DNA of 64,000 nucleotides, from positions 1-64,000 of the forward strand of contig CALEYW010000031.1 of the NCBI GenBank assembly GCA_937927945.1, read 5' to 3'. Below, one piece after another: positions 34,976 to 44,088 of this stretch (positions within the stretch are counted from its first letter, which is position 1; each line of letters opens with the position of its first letter). The position numbers and the translations under genes were made by a program. The DNA comes from an uncultured candidate division WPS-2 bacterium. Lineage in GTDB: Bacteria; Vulcanimicrobiota; Vulcanimicrobiia; Vulcanimicrobiales; Vulcanimicrobiaceae. The notes under the pieces are model-generated. The model was not told where the DNA came from. It saw nothing but the letters and a program-made list of their open reading frames with translations, and made no database searches.

Positions 34976-36124
34976 CTAACGTGCCGTCGTCGACGACGGC
35001 GCGGGAGCGCTTGTGGGAACGGCACGCCCCGCGGTTGCAAGCTTCGTGTTACGCCGCAACACGCGACCGACGAAGCTCTGAATGCCGGTCACACCGAGCA
35101 CCAGCGCGCCGAGCGCGCCGATGAAGAGACAGAGCTCGCCCGCGATCCCGCCGATTTTGCCGGTGTGCAGGGACAGCCCGAAATAGTAGATCTCCGCCCC
35201 GATGCTGCTCTCGCGGTACGGGGTGAACTTCAATACTTTTCCGGAATACGCATCGAGATCCAGATACGTCCGCGCGTTCCCGTGAGGAGCGTCAGCGGCG
35301 ATGATGAAGATCTCCAGCGGATCGGTCGGAGCGTGACGCGTCAGCGGGATGAGCACTTCGCGGGGCTCGGGCGACAGGCGCGTCACGATGTTCCACACCT
35401 TGTCGAGCGCGAGCGGCTTCGGCGAAGCACCATCCGGCGGAACCGACGCGAGCGGCGCAACGCTTTCCGGCGCGCCGATGCGCATCATCGCCGACATCAC
35501 GCCGGGAAACGCATTCGGTAGCCCCGTGAGCGCGCTGGCCATCAGGAATATCACGACCCACGCGCCCGTGGTGCGATGCAGCACGAGCGTAAACGCAGGC
35601 CCTTTCAGGCGCCGGTCCATGACGAACCCGCGGCCGAAACGGCGCATGTTGCGCGGCCACCACAGAAATACGCCGCCCAAGCCCAAGATCAGCACCACGC
35701 TGAGCGCGCCAACACCCATCAACGTGCCGCCCGACGGCAACCATTGACCTCGGTGGATGAATTCGAGGGAGCCGAAGATCCCGGCGTAGCGGTTTTGGGC
35801 GCCGGTCACCAAACCCGTGCAACGATCGACGAACACCGTATCGGTGTGGGTGAAGCGTACGGCGGAGGGACCGTCACCGGCCGGAAACACGCGAATGTAG
35901 ACGAGCTTGCTCTTCGGTAACGCGACTTTCGCCGAGCGCACCAAACGCTGGAGCGGCAACGGATGCGCGCACGGTGACGCCTTGAAGAGCTGCGGATAGA
36001 CCTGCGGGTCGAGTTGATTGCGAAACGCCATTCCGGCGCCTGTGAACGCCGAGACCATGACGACGAGGCCGAGCGTGAGTCCGAACCAGCGGTGTACGCG
36101 CAGAAACCCCGGACGGAGCTTCAC
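34976..36124 (-). CDS. PepSY-associated iron-regulated-type membrane protein
   Basis: A 382-residue inner-membrane protein starting at GTG 36122-36124, which overlaps the upstream stop as GTGA. RVHRWFGLTLGLVVMVSAFT is the first helix with the heme-like His, then FIHRGQWLPSGGTLMGVGAL and LHRTTGAWVVIFLMASALTG, PepSY repeats between helices, and a last helix near GALGALVLGVTGIQSF. Relatives act as membrane ferric reductases or in siderophore uptake. The conserved His residues on opposite helices fit diheme binding. Confidence 0.88.
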   Translation of the reverse strand: MKLRPGFLRVHRWFGLTLGLVVMVSAFTGAGMAFRNQLDPQVYPQLFKASPCAHPLPLQRLVRSAKVALPKSKLVYIRVFPAGDGPSAVRFTHTDTVFVDRCTGLVTGAQNRYAGIFGSLEFIHRGQWLPSGGTLMGVGALSVVLILGLGGVFLWWPRNMRRFGRGFVMDRRLKGPAFTLVLHRTTGAWVVIFLMASALTGLPNAFPGVMSAMMRIGAPESVAPLASVPPDGASPKPLALDKVWNIVTRLSPEPREVLIPLTRHAPTDPLEIFIIAADAPHGNARTYLDLDAYSGKVLKFTPYRESSIGAEIYYFGLSLHTGKIGGIAGELCLFIGALGALVLGVTGIQSFVGRVLRRNTKLATAGRAVPTSAPAPSSTTAR

Positions 36125-36903
36125 GGTGCCGCCTCGGCCCCCGCGAGCTGATCGGCGACGCCGAGAACCTGCTCGGTACGAACCGCCGTCTTGCTGTCGC
36201 TCGCGGCCTTCCACTGCGGATTTTCCGCCAGACGCCGACGCACGAGCGCCGTCGTTTCGTCGCGCCGTTCGAGTGCGGCATCGGAACGGTAGCGCAACAG
36301 AATCAGCGATGCCCATGGGCGGCCGGCAGGATAGCGGCTCATCTGGATTTCGTAACTGTCCAACACGCCTTCCGCGATCCAACCGTCGAACTGCGGCGCG
36401 ACGTACGTGTCGACGTAGGTGAGATACTGGGCCGACGGGACGACGACTTGGTACGGGATCACGAGTGTCGGTGCATCCGTCGCCGCGCCGCGAGTGCCGC
36501 CACGGCGCACGCCCTCGGCCGGCGTTTCGACGATGTGCGTCACCAAGTGCAATGCGGCCGGCGAAAGACCACCGGGCGATGTCCGCTCGAGCGCGGCCCA
36601 GCGCGAAACCGCCGCACCGTCGGAGAAGGTGAGCACTTCCAATCCGTCCCACCGGTTCGTATCCGGATAGCGATTGAAGAACAGCTTGTAGCCTTGCAGG
36701 AGGCCCTGCCGCCGCAAGCCGTCGAGGCGTTGCGCCTGTTCGCCCGCAAGGAGCGATCGCAATTGGGGCCGGTCGGCCGGTGCGGCGGAAAACTCTACGA
36801 CGAGCGTGCTCTGCGGGGTAGCTGCCGCGGCAAGCCGCGACAGCGCTGGGCTTGCTACGAGCAACGAAACGAGACCGGCGAAGAAAATTTCTTTGAGACG
36901 CAC
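36121..36903 (-). CDS. Secreted protein of unknown function, first gene of PepSY operon
   Basis: A 260-residue protein with a signal peptide (VRLKEIFFAGLVSLLVASPA, then LSRLAAAA). GTG start at 36901-36903 with GGAGGG five bases upstream. The mature chain contains two similar halves (LQGYKLFFNRYPDTNRWDGL versus LDSYEIQMSRYPAGRPWASL), suggesting an internal duplication of a dimeric-barrel-like fold. It precedes the PepSY and solute-binding genes with overlap or short gaps. Family not recognised. Confidence 0.75.
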   Translation of the reverse strand: MRLKEIFFAGLVSLLVASPALSRLAAAATPQSTLVVEFSAAPADRPQLRSLLAGEQAQRLDGLRRQGLLQGYKLFFNRYPDTNRWDGLEVLTFSDGAAVSRWAALERTSPGGLSPAALHLVTHIVETPAEGVRRGGTRGAATDAPTLVIPYQVVVPSAQYLTYVDTYVAPQFDGWIAEGVLDSYEIQMSRYPAGRPWASLILLRYRSDAALERRDETTALVRRRLAENPQWKAASDSKTAVRTEQVLGVADQLAGAEAAP

Positions 36904-36929
36904 CCTGCCCTCCGAGCAAGTTTCGTCGA

Positions 36930-36962
36930 CTATAGCGTCCGCAAGCTTTCACGAAGCTTTCA
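36930..36962 (-). promoter_or_regulatory. Promoter with 9-mer direct repeat, OmpR-type spacing
   Basis: On the minus strand TGAAAGCTT occurs at 36962-36954 and again at 36951-36943, an 11-base repeat period, followed by TATAGT as a -10 box about 30 bases before the GTG of the secreted-protein gene. Direct repeats one helical turn apart near -35 are typical of OmpR/PhoB-family activator sites. Confidence 0.5.
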
Positions 36963-37484
36963 GCGTGCCTACGAATCTGCGGCTCGCGACCTCGCCGCGG
37001 CGGGGAGGTGCGTGTAAACGGAACCGTCAGAACGTGACCGGGCTTCTTCCGTTCTTTCACAGCGACGCTATTTCATCGGAACGTCGCTGATCGGCGCCGG
37101 CGCGATGCTGCGTGAATCGCGCTTTAGGCGCTTCACCTTGAATCTGCCGTTGGAACCGAATTTCACATTGAATCGGCTTCATTTTTAGGCATCCCCGGGC
37201 GTGCCCGGCGGTCGAGCAAACTAAGGCCGGTTCGACCGCTTATGCAGCCGTACGGCGGCGGCGTCAGTCCCCCCGCGGGCAGGACTCTACGTCCGGCGAG
37301 CACCAGGCGCGAGGGCGCGGTTCGTCGCAATGAAGCTGACCCCGGCCCTTTGGTACGGCGGGACGCTTCGGGCTCGCTCGAGAGTGGACTGATATCTCGA
37401 AGACGGCGTGCGTCATACCTTGGACAAACTTCGTCGTGAGGCCGGACGGGAGTGCCCCCTTCTGTTGCGACGTGCTGCCGAACT
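36963..37484. other. Gene-free stretch
   Basis: About 520 bases between the PepSY operon promoter and the SPASM/WbsX fragments. Only short frames occur and none has recognisable protein features. I see no strong hairpin with a T run and no repeat of the neighbouring genes here. Confidence 0.4.
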
Positions 37485-37640
37485 TTGAAGGTGAACGGCC
37501 GCCCGGGTAACCTTTCCCGCGACTCGCTCGACGATCTTTGGAACGCCGAAGAGCTCGTGCGGGTCCGCTCCGCGATGGCGCGGGGCGAGAAGCCCGCGAA
37601 CTGCAACGCGTGCTGGAAGCACGAAGCCAAAGGCGGCGTA
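37485..37640 (+). pseudogene. Radical SAM SPASM-domain C-terminal fragment
   Basis: The plus strand encodes NLSRDSLDDLWNAEELVRVR then SAMARGEKPANCNACWKHEA. The 'N.....S.DDLWN...' and 'C..C...E' pattern is the auxiliary iron-sulfur (SPASM/twitch) end of a radical SAM enzyme. The core with CxxxCxxC is absent. It runs directly into the WbsX fragment in a different frame. Confidence 0.65.
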
Positions 37641-38130
37641 CTTCCTCGACCGCCGTTACCTGCGCGTCCGCGGCGCGCCGGTGCTCCTCGTGTACCGGCC
37701 GGGGGCGATGCCCGAACCGCACGCGACGATCGCGCGCTGGCGTCACGCAGCGCGCAAAGCGGGCTTGCCCGACCTGCATGTCGTCGCCGCGCTGACGTTC
37801 GGTTTGACGGACCCGCGGCCGATCGGCTTCGACGTGGAGCGGCAGGCGGCGCTTGCGCCGCGACCCTTCCGCGTGTACCGCACGGCGATGGCGGGGTGGG
37901 ACAACACCGCGCGGCTCGGAGGGCGCGGGACCGTGTTCCATGGAGCGACGCCGCAATCGTACGAGGCGTGGCTCCGTTCGCTGGTGACGACGGCGCGGCT
38001 CGGACACACCGACCACCGGCTCGTCTTCGTCAACGCGTGGAACGAGTGAGCCGAAGGCGCGCACCTCGAGCCGGATCGCCGGTTCGGCACGGGCTATCTC
38101 GAAGCGACGCAGCGCGCCCTGGTGCGCTGA
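37640..38130 (+). pseudogene. WbsX / GH99-like fragment, copy B, with nonsense codon
   Basis: Begins in frame with YLRVRGAPVLLVYRPGAMPE, continues RWRHAARKAGLPDLHVVAAL, and shares its last 256 bases with 16818-17073. At 38047-38049 the Trp codon of NAWNEWAEGAHLEP is TGA, ending the frame 27 codons early. The position is a tryptophan in copy A, so this is ordinary decay and not recoding. The N-terminal half is missing. Confidence 0.8.
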
Positions 38131-38163
38131 GGCGGGGACCGATGCAGCGCTTGAGTATGTCGG

Positions 38164-38820
38164 CTATGTGCTCTGTACCGATTTGACAGAGAGGGGTGTC
38201 CGCGTGTAATCGGTGCTCCAATTCGTTTCCCACGTTCGACCGCTATCTGCGGAGAATGCTTGATCAAAATGAGGGTGATCGCCGCTCAATCGCGTCCATT
38301 TGTAACGTACGATGATCGGCTTGCCCGCGAACGTGTCCTCAGCGAAAAACTCGCCTACGCCATTTGCATCGAAGTGGCCCACCTGCGGCGGCATCGCCAA
38401 ACCTCGTTTCTTGGTTCCCCAGTAGAGCGACCACTGGTGCGATGTTGTGCTGTAGAGGCGAAGGGTCATTCCACCGATGTACTCGTGCGGACAGCGTAGG
38501 TCGCCGTCTTCGATATTTGCGCCACCGTTCCAGAATTGGCGAACAACCGAAGTACCCTCACATCCGTACCAATCGTGACTCTTGGTCAGCGGATGCCGAA
38601 GGCGCTTGTACCTGGTGCGCCACGTCCCTATGAGAAAATCAAAGTCTTTGTGTCCATCACGCGTAGTTGTGGTTGCAGTGGTCACGGCAAGCGTGGGCGC
38701 CCAGGAGGGCAGACAAATTAAGAGAGCGGCCGCGACGAATATCGTGATAGCAGTCCTCACCAAGGCCTCGGATCGTCGTGTCGTTAGCAATGCGCCGGCG
38801 GACGCCGACGCGCACGTCAT
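38164..38820 (-). CDS. Secreted DUF1579-like protein
   Basis: A 218-residue protein, or 198 if started at the GTG 38758-38760, which puts a cleaner signal peptide (VRTAITIFVAAALLICLPSW) at the N-terminus. The mature part has FDFLIGTWRTRYKRL, GGMTLRLYSTTSHQWSLYWG and DTFAGKPIIVRYKWT, a beta-barrel of the DUF1579/lipocalin-like type found in exported proteins. The gene is alone. Biochemical role unknown. Confidence 0.75.
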   Translation of the reverse strand: MTCASASAGALLTTRRSEALVRTAITIFVAAALLICLPSWAPTLAVTTATTTTRDGHKDFDFLIGTWRTRYKRLRHPLTKSHDWYGCEGTSVVRQFWNGGANIEDGDLRCPHEYIGGMTLRLYSTTSHQWSLYWGTKKRGLAMPPQVGHFDANGVGEFFAEDTFAGKPIIVRYKWTRLSGDHPHFDQAFSADSGRTWETNWSTDYTRTPLSVKSVQST

Positions 38821-38884
38821 CCATTCTACGACGGATTGGGCCTAAAAGTATGGTGCCATTACGCTGGCGTGTGAAGGAGCCAAT

Positions 38885-40084
38885 CTACCTCGAGCGGACT
38901 CGAAAGCGCTGCTTCGACGTCTTCTCATTGAGACGCGTCAGGATGCGATAGGCGGCCGTGACCCGTGCCGCGATAGGGTACGACTTGTTCGCGAGCAGAA
39001 CGATCCCCGTCTTTCGCCGCGGAATGAACGCGACGTACGCGCCGAAACCGCTGGTCGATCCCGTCTTGTTTATCACGACGTCGCTTTCGGGGCGCGACGG
39101 CGGGTCAATCTTCACAGCCTGGTTCTCTTCGAACATCACTTGGTCGGAATTGCCTTGCAGCAAACCCGACAACGGGATCGGGTAGCGGTACTGCTCCCAG
39201 ATCAGGTCCTGCGTCATCATTCCGATCCGGTAGTATCCGGTATGCGTGTTGATGATCGCCCGGCGCAGCGTATCGTCGAGGTGAACCAGGTTCATGTTGG
39301 CATCGATGAAGCGAAGCATGTCGGGCGCCGTCGTCCGGATACCGTACGCTTCTGCCGCGAGGGGTCCGGGGGACATTCGCCTCGGTTTGCCGGCATCCGT
39401 GTAGCCCTGCGCGTAACGCGACAACTGATCTCCGGGGACGACGAAGAACGTGTTGCGTAGCCCGAGAGGCGCGAACAACTGGCGCTGCATCACCGTGGCG
39501 AAACCCGCGTCCATGCTCTTCGCCGCAATGAGACCGAGCAGCATGATGCTGGGGTTGGAGTAGAGTCGATACGTGCCGGCGGCGTGCGACGGTTTCCATC
39601 GCTGGTAGTACTTGATCGCGTCGTCGTCCTTCTGGACGTTGTCCGGAAACTGCAGCGGTAGACCACCGGCGGTGTGCGTGCCCAAATTGACGAGACGGAC
39701 GCCGTCGAAGCTCGTGCCGCGCAGGGAGGGGAGGTCCGCACTCACCTCGTCCGACAGCGAGAGTTTGCCGGTGAGCTGCGCGTAGGATACCAGGCTCACC
39801 GTGAAGGTCTTCGTGATCGAACCGATCTCGAACAAGGTGGAAGCGTCGACGTGTTTTCCGGTCGCCTTCGATGCGACGCCGTAGTCGAAGACGTAGTGGC
39901 GTCCCTCAACCGTGACTCCGACCGCCATTCCGGGGATGCCGTACTGCTTCATAACCGGGCGAACGGCTTGCGTCACGACCGCCTGAACGTCGTCGTTCTG
40001 TAAGGCGGCGGCGCCGCCGCCGGTTTGCGAGATGATGTATGCCGCCAGCGACGTAGCGAAGACGGCCAGGGTAGTCGAGCGCAT
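38885..40084 (-). CDS. Class C (AmpC-type) beta-lactamase / serine hydrolase
   Basis: A 399-residue periplasmic enzyme with a signal peptide (MRSTTLAVFATSLAAYIISQ). Active-site motifs are all present: S89-x-x-K92 (GSITK), Y175-S-N177 (LYSNPS) and K340-T-G (INKTGSTSGFGAY), with NKSYPIAARVTAAYRIL near the end. This layout is that of class C beta-lactamases and hydrolyses beta-lactams via an acyl-serine. No AmpR-type regulator is adjacent. A decayed second copy lies at 46350-46867. Confidence 0.9.
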   Translation of the reverse strand: MRSTTLAVFATSLAAYIISQTGGGAAALQNDDVQAVVTQAVRPVMKQYGIPGMAVGVTVEGRHYVFDYGVASKATGKHVDASTLFEIGSITKTFTVSLVSYAQLTGKLSLSDEVSADLPSLRGTSFDGVRLVNLGTHTAGGLPLQFPDNVQKDDDAIKYYQRWKPSHAAGTYRLYSNPSIMLLGLIAAKSMDAGFATVMQRQLFAPLGLRNTFFVVPGDQLSRYAQGYTDAGKPRRMSPGPLAAEAYGIRTTAPDMLRFIDANMNLVHLDDTLRRAIINTHTGYYRIGMMTQDLIWEQYRYPIPLSGLLQGNSDQVMFEENQAVKIDPPSRPESDVVINKTGSTSGFGAYVAFIPRRKTGIVLLANKSYPIAARVTAAYRILTRLNEKTSKQRFRVRSR

Positions 40085-40174
40085 CGCGTTGCCGCTTCGG
40101 CTCGATGCGACGCTGGACCCGCCGCCGTATTATTAGCCGGGCACGTCCGGCCGGCCCAGCCGGACTCACATGCC

Positions 40175-41285
40175 ATGGCCCCGAAAGCCTTCGTTGTGGA
40201 ACGGTTCGTGTGGCGCGTATTCGTCCCGCTGGTCTTCTCGCTTTGCATCGTCTTGACGATCGGAGCCGCATTCGACCGCGATCGAGTGCTGGCGCCGGAC
40301 GGCCTCACCACCGATGCGCTCTCCGCGCGATCGTGCACGTCCTTACGGGCTATGGAAACGAGCTCTTCCTAACGCGAACGTCGCTGAGCCGAGGGGTGAC
40401 GTTCGTCCTCTTGCTCGGATTCATCAGCGTCGCGTCCATTGCTCTTCAGGCGCGCGGTCATCGTCGCGACGGCGCTCGTTCTCGGGAATCTTGCCGAGCT
40501 GAATGCTGTAGTTCATCCGCACTTTATAACCGGCACGGAACAGCTGCTGCACAACGTCGCGCTGTTGCTAGCAGCCCTCGGCTTGGCGTACGCCGTGCTC
40601 GTCGACCGCCTTTTCGATATCGGCTTCTTCCTGAACCGGGCCGTGGTTGTCGGGACCGTCACCGCGCTCTTGCTGCCGGCGTTCGTGGGCGTCGAATGGG
40701 CCGCGCAAAAGCTCGCGGAATCCACCGGACGCTTTGAAGGCGTCGCGCTCTAGCTCGCCTTGACGATCGCGATAGCGCTCTCCGTACGACGCGTGCACGC
40801 GTGGGTCGATCGCGTCATCGACGCAGTACTATTCGCTGCGCGGCATCGCGCGGCGAACGCCGTCCGGCGCTTCGCCGAAGAGGTCGCGGTTTTCCGCGAG
40901 CCCAGTGCCCTGGTCAGAGCGCTGCTGGCCACGCTAACGGCGTTCACGCGGGTTGAACGCTGCGCGGTCCTTCTCGCCGACCGTGACGATGAACTGATCA
41001 TGGCGGATTCGCGTGGCCTTTCGGTCGCCGCCATTTCGCCGGACGACACCGTTGCTCACCCAAGCTGACGTGGCCTTCCCGATGATCGTGCGCGGCCGAC
41101 TGATCGGGATGCTGCTCTGCACCCTTCCTGAGCGCGCCGAACCGTTGTCCCCGGAGGAGTTCGACGCGATCGCTTTCCTGATGCGCGAAGCCGGCGCCAC
41201 GCTCGTCGCAATGGACGCCGCCGACGCGCACTGCCTCCGCGAGGAAGCTCTCGCCCTACAGGCGCGGCTCGCGCTGTACACGTGA
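40175..41285 (+). pseudogene. Third membrane sensor of the family, frameshifted and with internal stop
   Basis: Starts MAPKAFVVERFVWRVFVPLV at 40175 and shifts frame near 40340 (FLTRTSLSRGVTFVLLLGF) and again near 40440, where LAYAVLVDRLFDIGFFLNRA is the family motif. A TAG interrupts at 40751-40753. It continues with a coiled helix and a GAF-like part, and a further shift near 41050 gives VAFPMIVRGRLIGMLLCTLP to the TGA at 41283-41285. N-terminal membrane helices appear shortened. Confidence 0.7.
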
Positions 41286-41360
41286 GAGTATCACCCTAGC
41301 AAGAACCCGACTTAACTGAAAATGTGAAATTCCGACGCTAGTGCGGACTGCAAGGATTGC

Positions 41361-41726
41361 TCACGCGCCGTGTTCCCACGGACTCGGCGTTAGCGGAAAG
41401 CCACAGAGCTCGCAGTCCGTTTCGCGGTGCGCCGGCAGATTCTGGACTGCTGGCAGCGCGATCTCCGCCGGCGCGATCTTCGCGAGCGCGAGCTCCTCCT
41501 CGAGCGCCGCGACGAGGCGACTGGCTTCCTCGTCGGAGAGCACCCCACGTACGCGCCCATACGACGCCGGATAGTACCAGCCGTCGACGAGCCGGCCTAG
41601 CCGATCTTCGCCGCGCCGTGCCACCTCAGCGGCGATCTCTCCCGGGGTGAGCCTCGACCTATTGGCGGGAAGCAGTCCACGCGCGTCCGCGACGTGCAGC
41701 GCGCGTAACCAAAGGGCTTCGGGCAT
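41361..41726 (-). CDS. DUF4129-type protein, end of MoxR operon
   Basis: A 121-residue protein from the ATG 41724-41726. SRLTPGEIAAEVARRGEDRL followed by LVDGWYYPASYGRVRGVLSD is the DUF4129 core, in which a short soluble domain follows membrane proteins of MoxR operons. It starts six bases after the previous stop. CELCGFPL near the end is a CxxC pair not typical of the family. Likely part of a membrane-associated complex with the MoxR ATPase. Confidence 0.7.
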   Translation of the reverse strand: MPEALWLRALHVADARGLLPANRSRLTPGEIAAEVARRGEDRLGRLVDGWYYPASYGRVRGVLSDEEASRLVAALEEELALAKIAPAEIALPAVQNLPAHRETDCELCGFPLTPSPWEHGA

Positions 41727-41731
41727 CGCGG

Positions 41732-42097
41732 TCACCTTCGCGCTCCGCGACGACGCCGCGCATTGTAGCGTACGATGAGAACGGCCGCGAGCCCCAGCAC
41801 CGCGATCCCGTCGACGGCGAACGCCCACGGCGCGAGCAGCACCCACAGCAGCGGCGGCTGATCGACATCGGCGCCAGCGCCCGTCGACACCGCACGCGGC
41901 TGCGCCGCCGGGGCCGCAATCGGTGTTTCCGCAGTCGTGCGGCGTGCACCGTCGCCGTTCGCGTCCGGGCGCGGCGCCGTCGCGGACGCGAATGCCAGCA
42001 AGAGCGATATTGTTAGCGCCGCGAGCGCGACGGCGGCGAGCAAGAGCCGCGACCAGAGCTGCGGATTATGCAAGCCAGCAGATGATAGCATGGTCAT
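41732..42097 (-). CDS. Small two-helix membrane protein of MoxR operon
   Basis: A 121-residue protein. An N-terminal membrane helix (RLLLAAVALAALTISLLLAF), an Ala/Pro-rich periplasmic linker, and a second helix (AVDGIAVLGLAAVLIVRYNA) with a basic tail RRRRGARR. It overlaps the preceding gene by 32 bases and leads directly into the DUF4129 gene; together the two resemble the split halves of one DUF4129 membrane protein. ATG 42097 or 42091. Confidence 0.65.
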   Translation of the reverse strand: MTMLSSAGLHNPQLWSRLLLAAVALAALTISLLLAFASATAPRPDANGDGARRTTAETPIAAPAAQPRAVSTGAGADVDQPPLLWVLLAPWAFAVDGIAVLGLAAVLIVRYNARRRRGARR

Positions 42098-42917
42098 GCG
42101 AACGATCGAGCAGAGGGACGATGCTCTGCGGAATTGACAAGACCCCGTCTGGCCTCGCCATAAGCTCGGCTCGCCGGATCCGCCCGGCCATGATGCAGAC
42201 GCAGAGGTATGCGACGGCGATCGCGGCGATCTCGGCGGGCACGCGCAGCGCGACGGCCGGCGCGTCGAAGGCGAAGGTATACGCGCACGCGACGAGGAGC
42301 GTCGCGAATGCCGACCACGTCACGACCTGCGGGCGAAGGCGCCACACGCGTGCGATCAATCTGACGCCGAGTATGCCCGCGCCGGCGGCGAGGACGCCGA
42401 CGAGCGGAGCGACGAAGAGCGGATGCGCGGGCATGCGCACGCCGAAAAGCACGCCGACGGCCAATACGAGGAGAGCGACGCGGCCGCGGCCGCGGGCCAC
42501 GTAGAGCGTCGCCCCGACCAGCAACGCAATGCTGAGGACCGCGGGGTCGATGCGAGACCAAACCGCGGGGATCGTGATCAGCGCGCTCCCGATGAGCGCG
42601 TGACGCCACCACGCCCCCTCGTCGGGGCGCGGCCACCATGGCAACGCGCTCGGCGCCGCGACCGCGAGAACGGCGAACGCCCACACCGTCGGCCAGTCGC
42701 CGCGCGGGTCGAGGGCGCCGACACCGGTCGCTGCGGCGTATGCCGACAACGCGACGATCGTCGTCGCGGCGTGCAGCATCCGGTCGGCGGTTAGCACGCT
42801 GCACCGTACCTCCGCTTGGGCTTCCTCCGTGTACCTGGCGATCCGCGCCTGGGTCCGCAGCAGGTGCGGTTCTTTGTGGTAGAACGCCGGGTCGACGCGG
42901 CGGAGCCAGTTTATCAT
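42066..42917 (-). CDS. Multi-pass membrane protein of MoxR operon
   Basis: A 283-residue protein. An N-terminal cytosolic segment (MINWLRRVDPAFYHKEPHLL) is followed by about seven or eight hydrophobic helices (GRVALLVLAVGVLFGVRM, VGVLAAGAGILGVRLIARVW). Its ATG overlaps the DUF58 stop. In MoxR operons such proteins accompany DUF58 and transglutaminase-like partners in cell-envelope assembly. No enzymatic motif is visible and no named family is recognised. Confidence 0.7.
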   Translation of the reverse strand: MINWLRRVDPAFYHKEPHLLRTQARIARYTEEAQAEVRCSVLTADRMLHAATTIVALSAYAAATGVGALDPRGDWPTVWAFAVLAVAAPSALPWWPRPDEGAWWRHALIGSALITIPAVWSRIDPAVLSIALLVGATLYVARGRGRVALLVLAVGVLFGVRMPAHPLFVAPLVGVLAAGAGILGVRLIARVWRLRPQVVTWSAFATLLVACAYTFAFDAPAVALRVPAEIAAIAVAYLCVCIMAGRIRRAELMARPDGVLSIPQSIVPLLDRSHDHAIICWLA

Positions 42918-44077
42918 TGCCAGACGACTTCGCGCGTGAACACCGGGACATGGTCCGGCGTTAGCGTCACTATAGGAAGGCGCTGCTGCTCGACCTGTTC
43001 GCGCGGGCGCAGGCTGACGAAGATGACGGCCGCGCCGTGACGCCGCACCTCGCCGAGAAGGACTCGCCCCAGCGTGGCGCGGTCTCCTCTGAGGTCGAGT
43101 TGCGCGAGCTCCATCTCAAGGCGATCGAGATCCGCGTTGAGCGGACGCAAACGCAGCGTCACGACGTCGCGCGCTCCGCGCTGGCAGACGAATCGGACGG
43201 TGAGCCGCCGCGCCGCAAATATCCGGCACAACGCGGAGACGAAGCAGACCGCCTTCTCCAAGCGATAGCGGTGGAGTGCGGCGTCGCCGTCGAGCGGCGG
43301 CGCTGTGTCCAGGACTAGGCTGAGATCGTCGCGGCTGGGGTCTTGGAATTCCCGAACGTAGAATTGATCCGGATCGCGCGTGCGCAGCGACAGGACGCGA
43401 TGGATGAGCTTCGGTGAGTCGCCAGGGCGGTATTCGCGCGCGCCGACGTACTCTTCGGTCGCGACGGGAAGCGTCTGGAATCGTCCTGCGGCGACGTGCC
43501 GACCTGCGAGCAGCGCGTCGACGAATGGTTGCAGGTGATAGACCGCTGGGAGCACTGTGACGGCGTGGGTCGCCTCGAAGACCGCGGTCGCGCGAATCGC
43601 GCTACCGGGCAACTCGACGGCGGCGCTGAAGGGTCCCACGAGCAGCATCCCGCGTCGTTTCGCCATTACGTCCCAGCGCGACGTCCCGGCGCGACCGGCC
43701 TCGACAACCGGGATCTCAGCCCAAGGGCCGGCATCGACCACGACGCCGGCGGTCGAGAATCTCGCGCTCGTCAAGACACCGATCGCGGGAAACGCGTGCC
43801 CGCCGTGCGCGAGTGTGAGCGCCAACCGAAAGCTACCCATCGCGTGCGTTCGCGAAGGCACCTCAACGCCGGCCGTTCGCAGCGCGCGTGCCGTCGTATA
43901 CGAGAGCGTCGTTGCCAGGGCGATCCACAGCAACGGAAAGGCGACGGCGAACACGACGAGCGCGCGGAGCGCCGGATGCGGCACACCAGCGATCGTGGCG
44001 GCCACGAGGGACGCACCGAGCACGGCGATACCGATCGGCGGCGCGATCGTCAGCTTGATACGGGAAGGCCGCTCCAT
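42914..44077 (-). CDS. DUF58 protein (MoxR partner)
   Basis: A 387-residue protein from the ATG 44075-44077, which lies eleven bases after the MoxR stop. Two N-terminal membrane helices (IGIAVLGASLVAATIAGV and ALVVFAVAFPLLWIAL) precede the DUF58 signature VGAREYRPGDSPKLIHRVLS and a von-Willebrand-like domain (DDLSLVLDTAPPLDGD, where the metal-site sequence is degenerate). DUF58 proteins work with MoxR ATPases in folding or activating envelope or metalloprotein complexes. Confidence 0.88.
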   Translation of the reverse strand: MERPSRIKLTIAPPIGIAVLGASLVAATIAGVPHPALRALVVFAVAFPLLWIALATTLSYTTARALRTAGVEVPSRTHAMGSFRLALTLAHGGHAFPAIGVLTSARFSTAGVVVDAGPWAEIPVVEAGRAGTSRWDVMAKRRGMLLVGPFSAAVELPGSAIRATAVFEATHAVTVLPAVYHLQPFVDALLAGRHVAAGRFQTLPVATEEYVGAREYRPGDSPKLIHRVLSLRTRDPDQFYVREFQDPSRDDLSLVLDTAPPLDGDAALHRYRLEKAVCFVSALCRIFAARRLTVRFVCQRGARDVVTLRLRPLNADLDRLEMELAQLDLRGDRATLGRVLLGEVRRHGAAVIFVSLRPREQVEQQRLPIVTLTPDHVPVFTREVVWQ

Positions 44078-44088
44078 GCGTCCGGCGT

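Noticed and set aside
38047..38049. In-frame TGA in the WbsX fragment as another selenocysteine
   Set aside because: The position is Trp (TGG) in the 16.9-kb copy, not Cys, and the gene is a truncated fragment. Ordinary nonsense decay.
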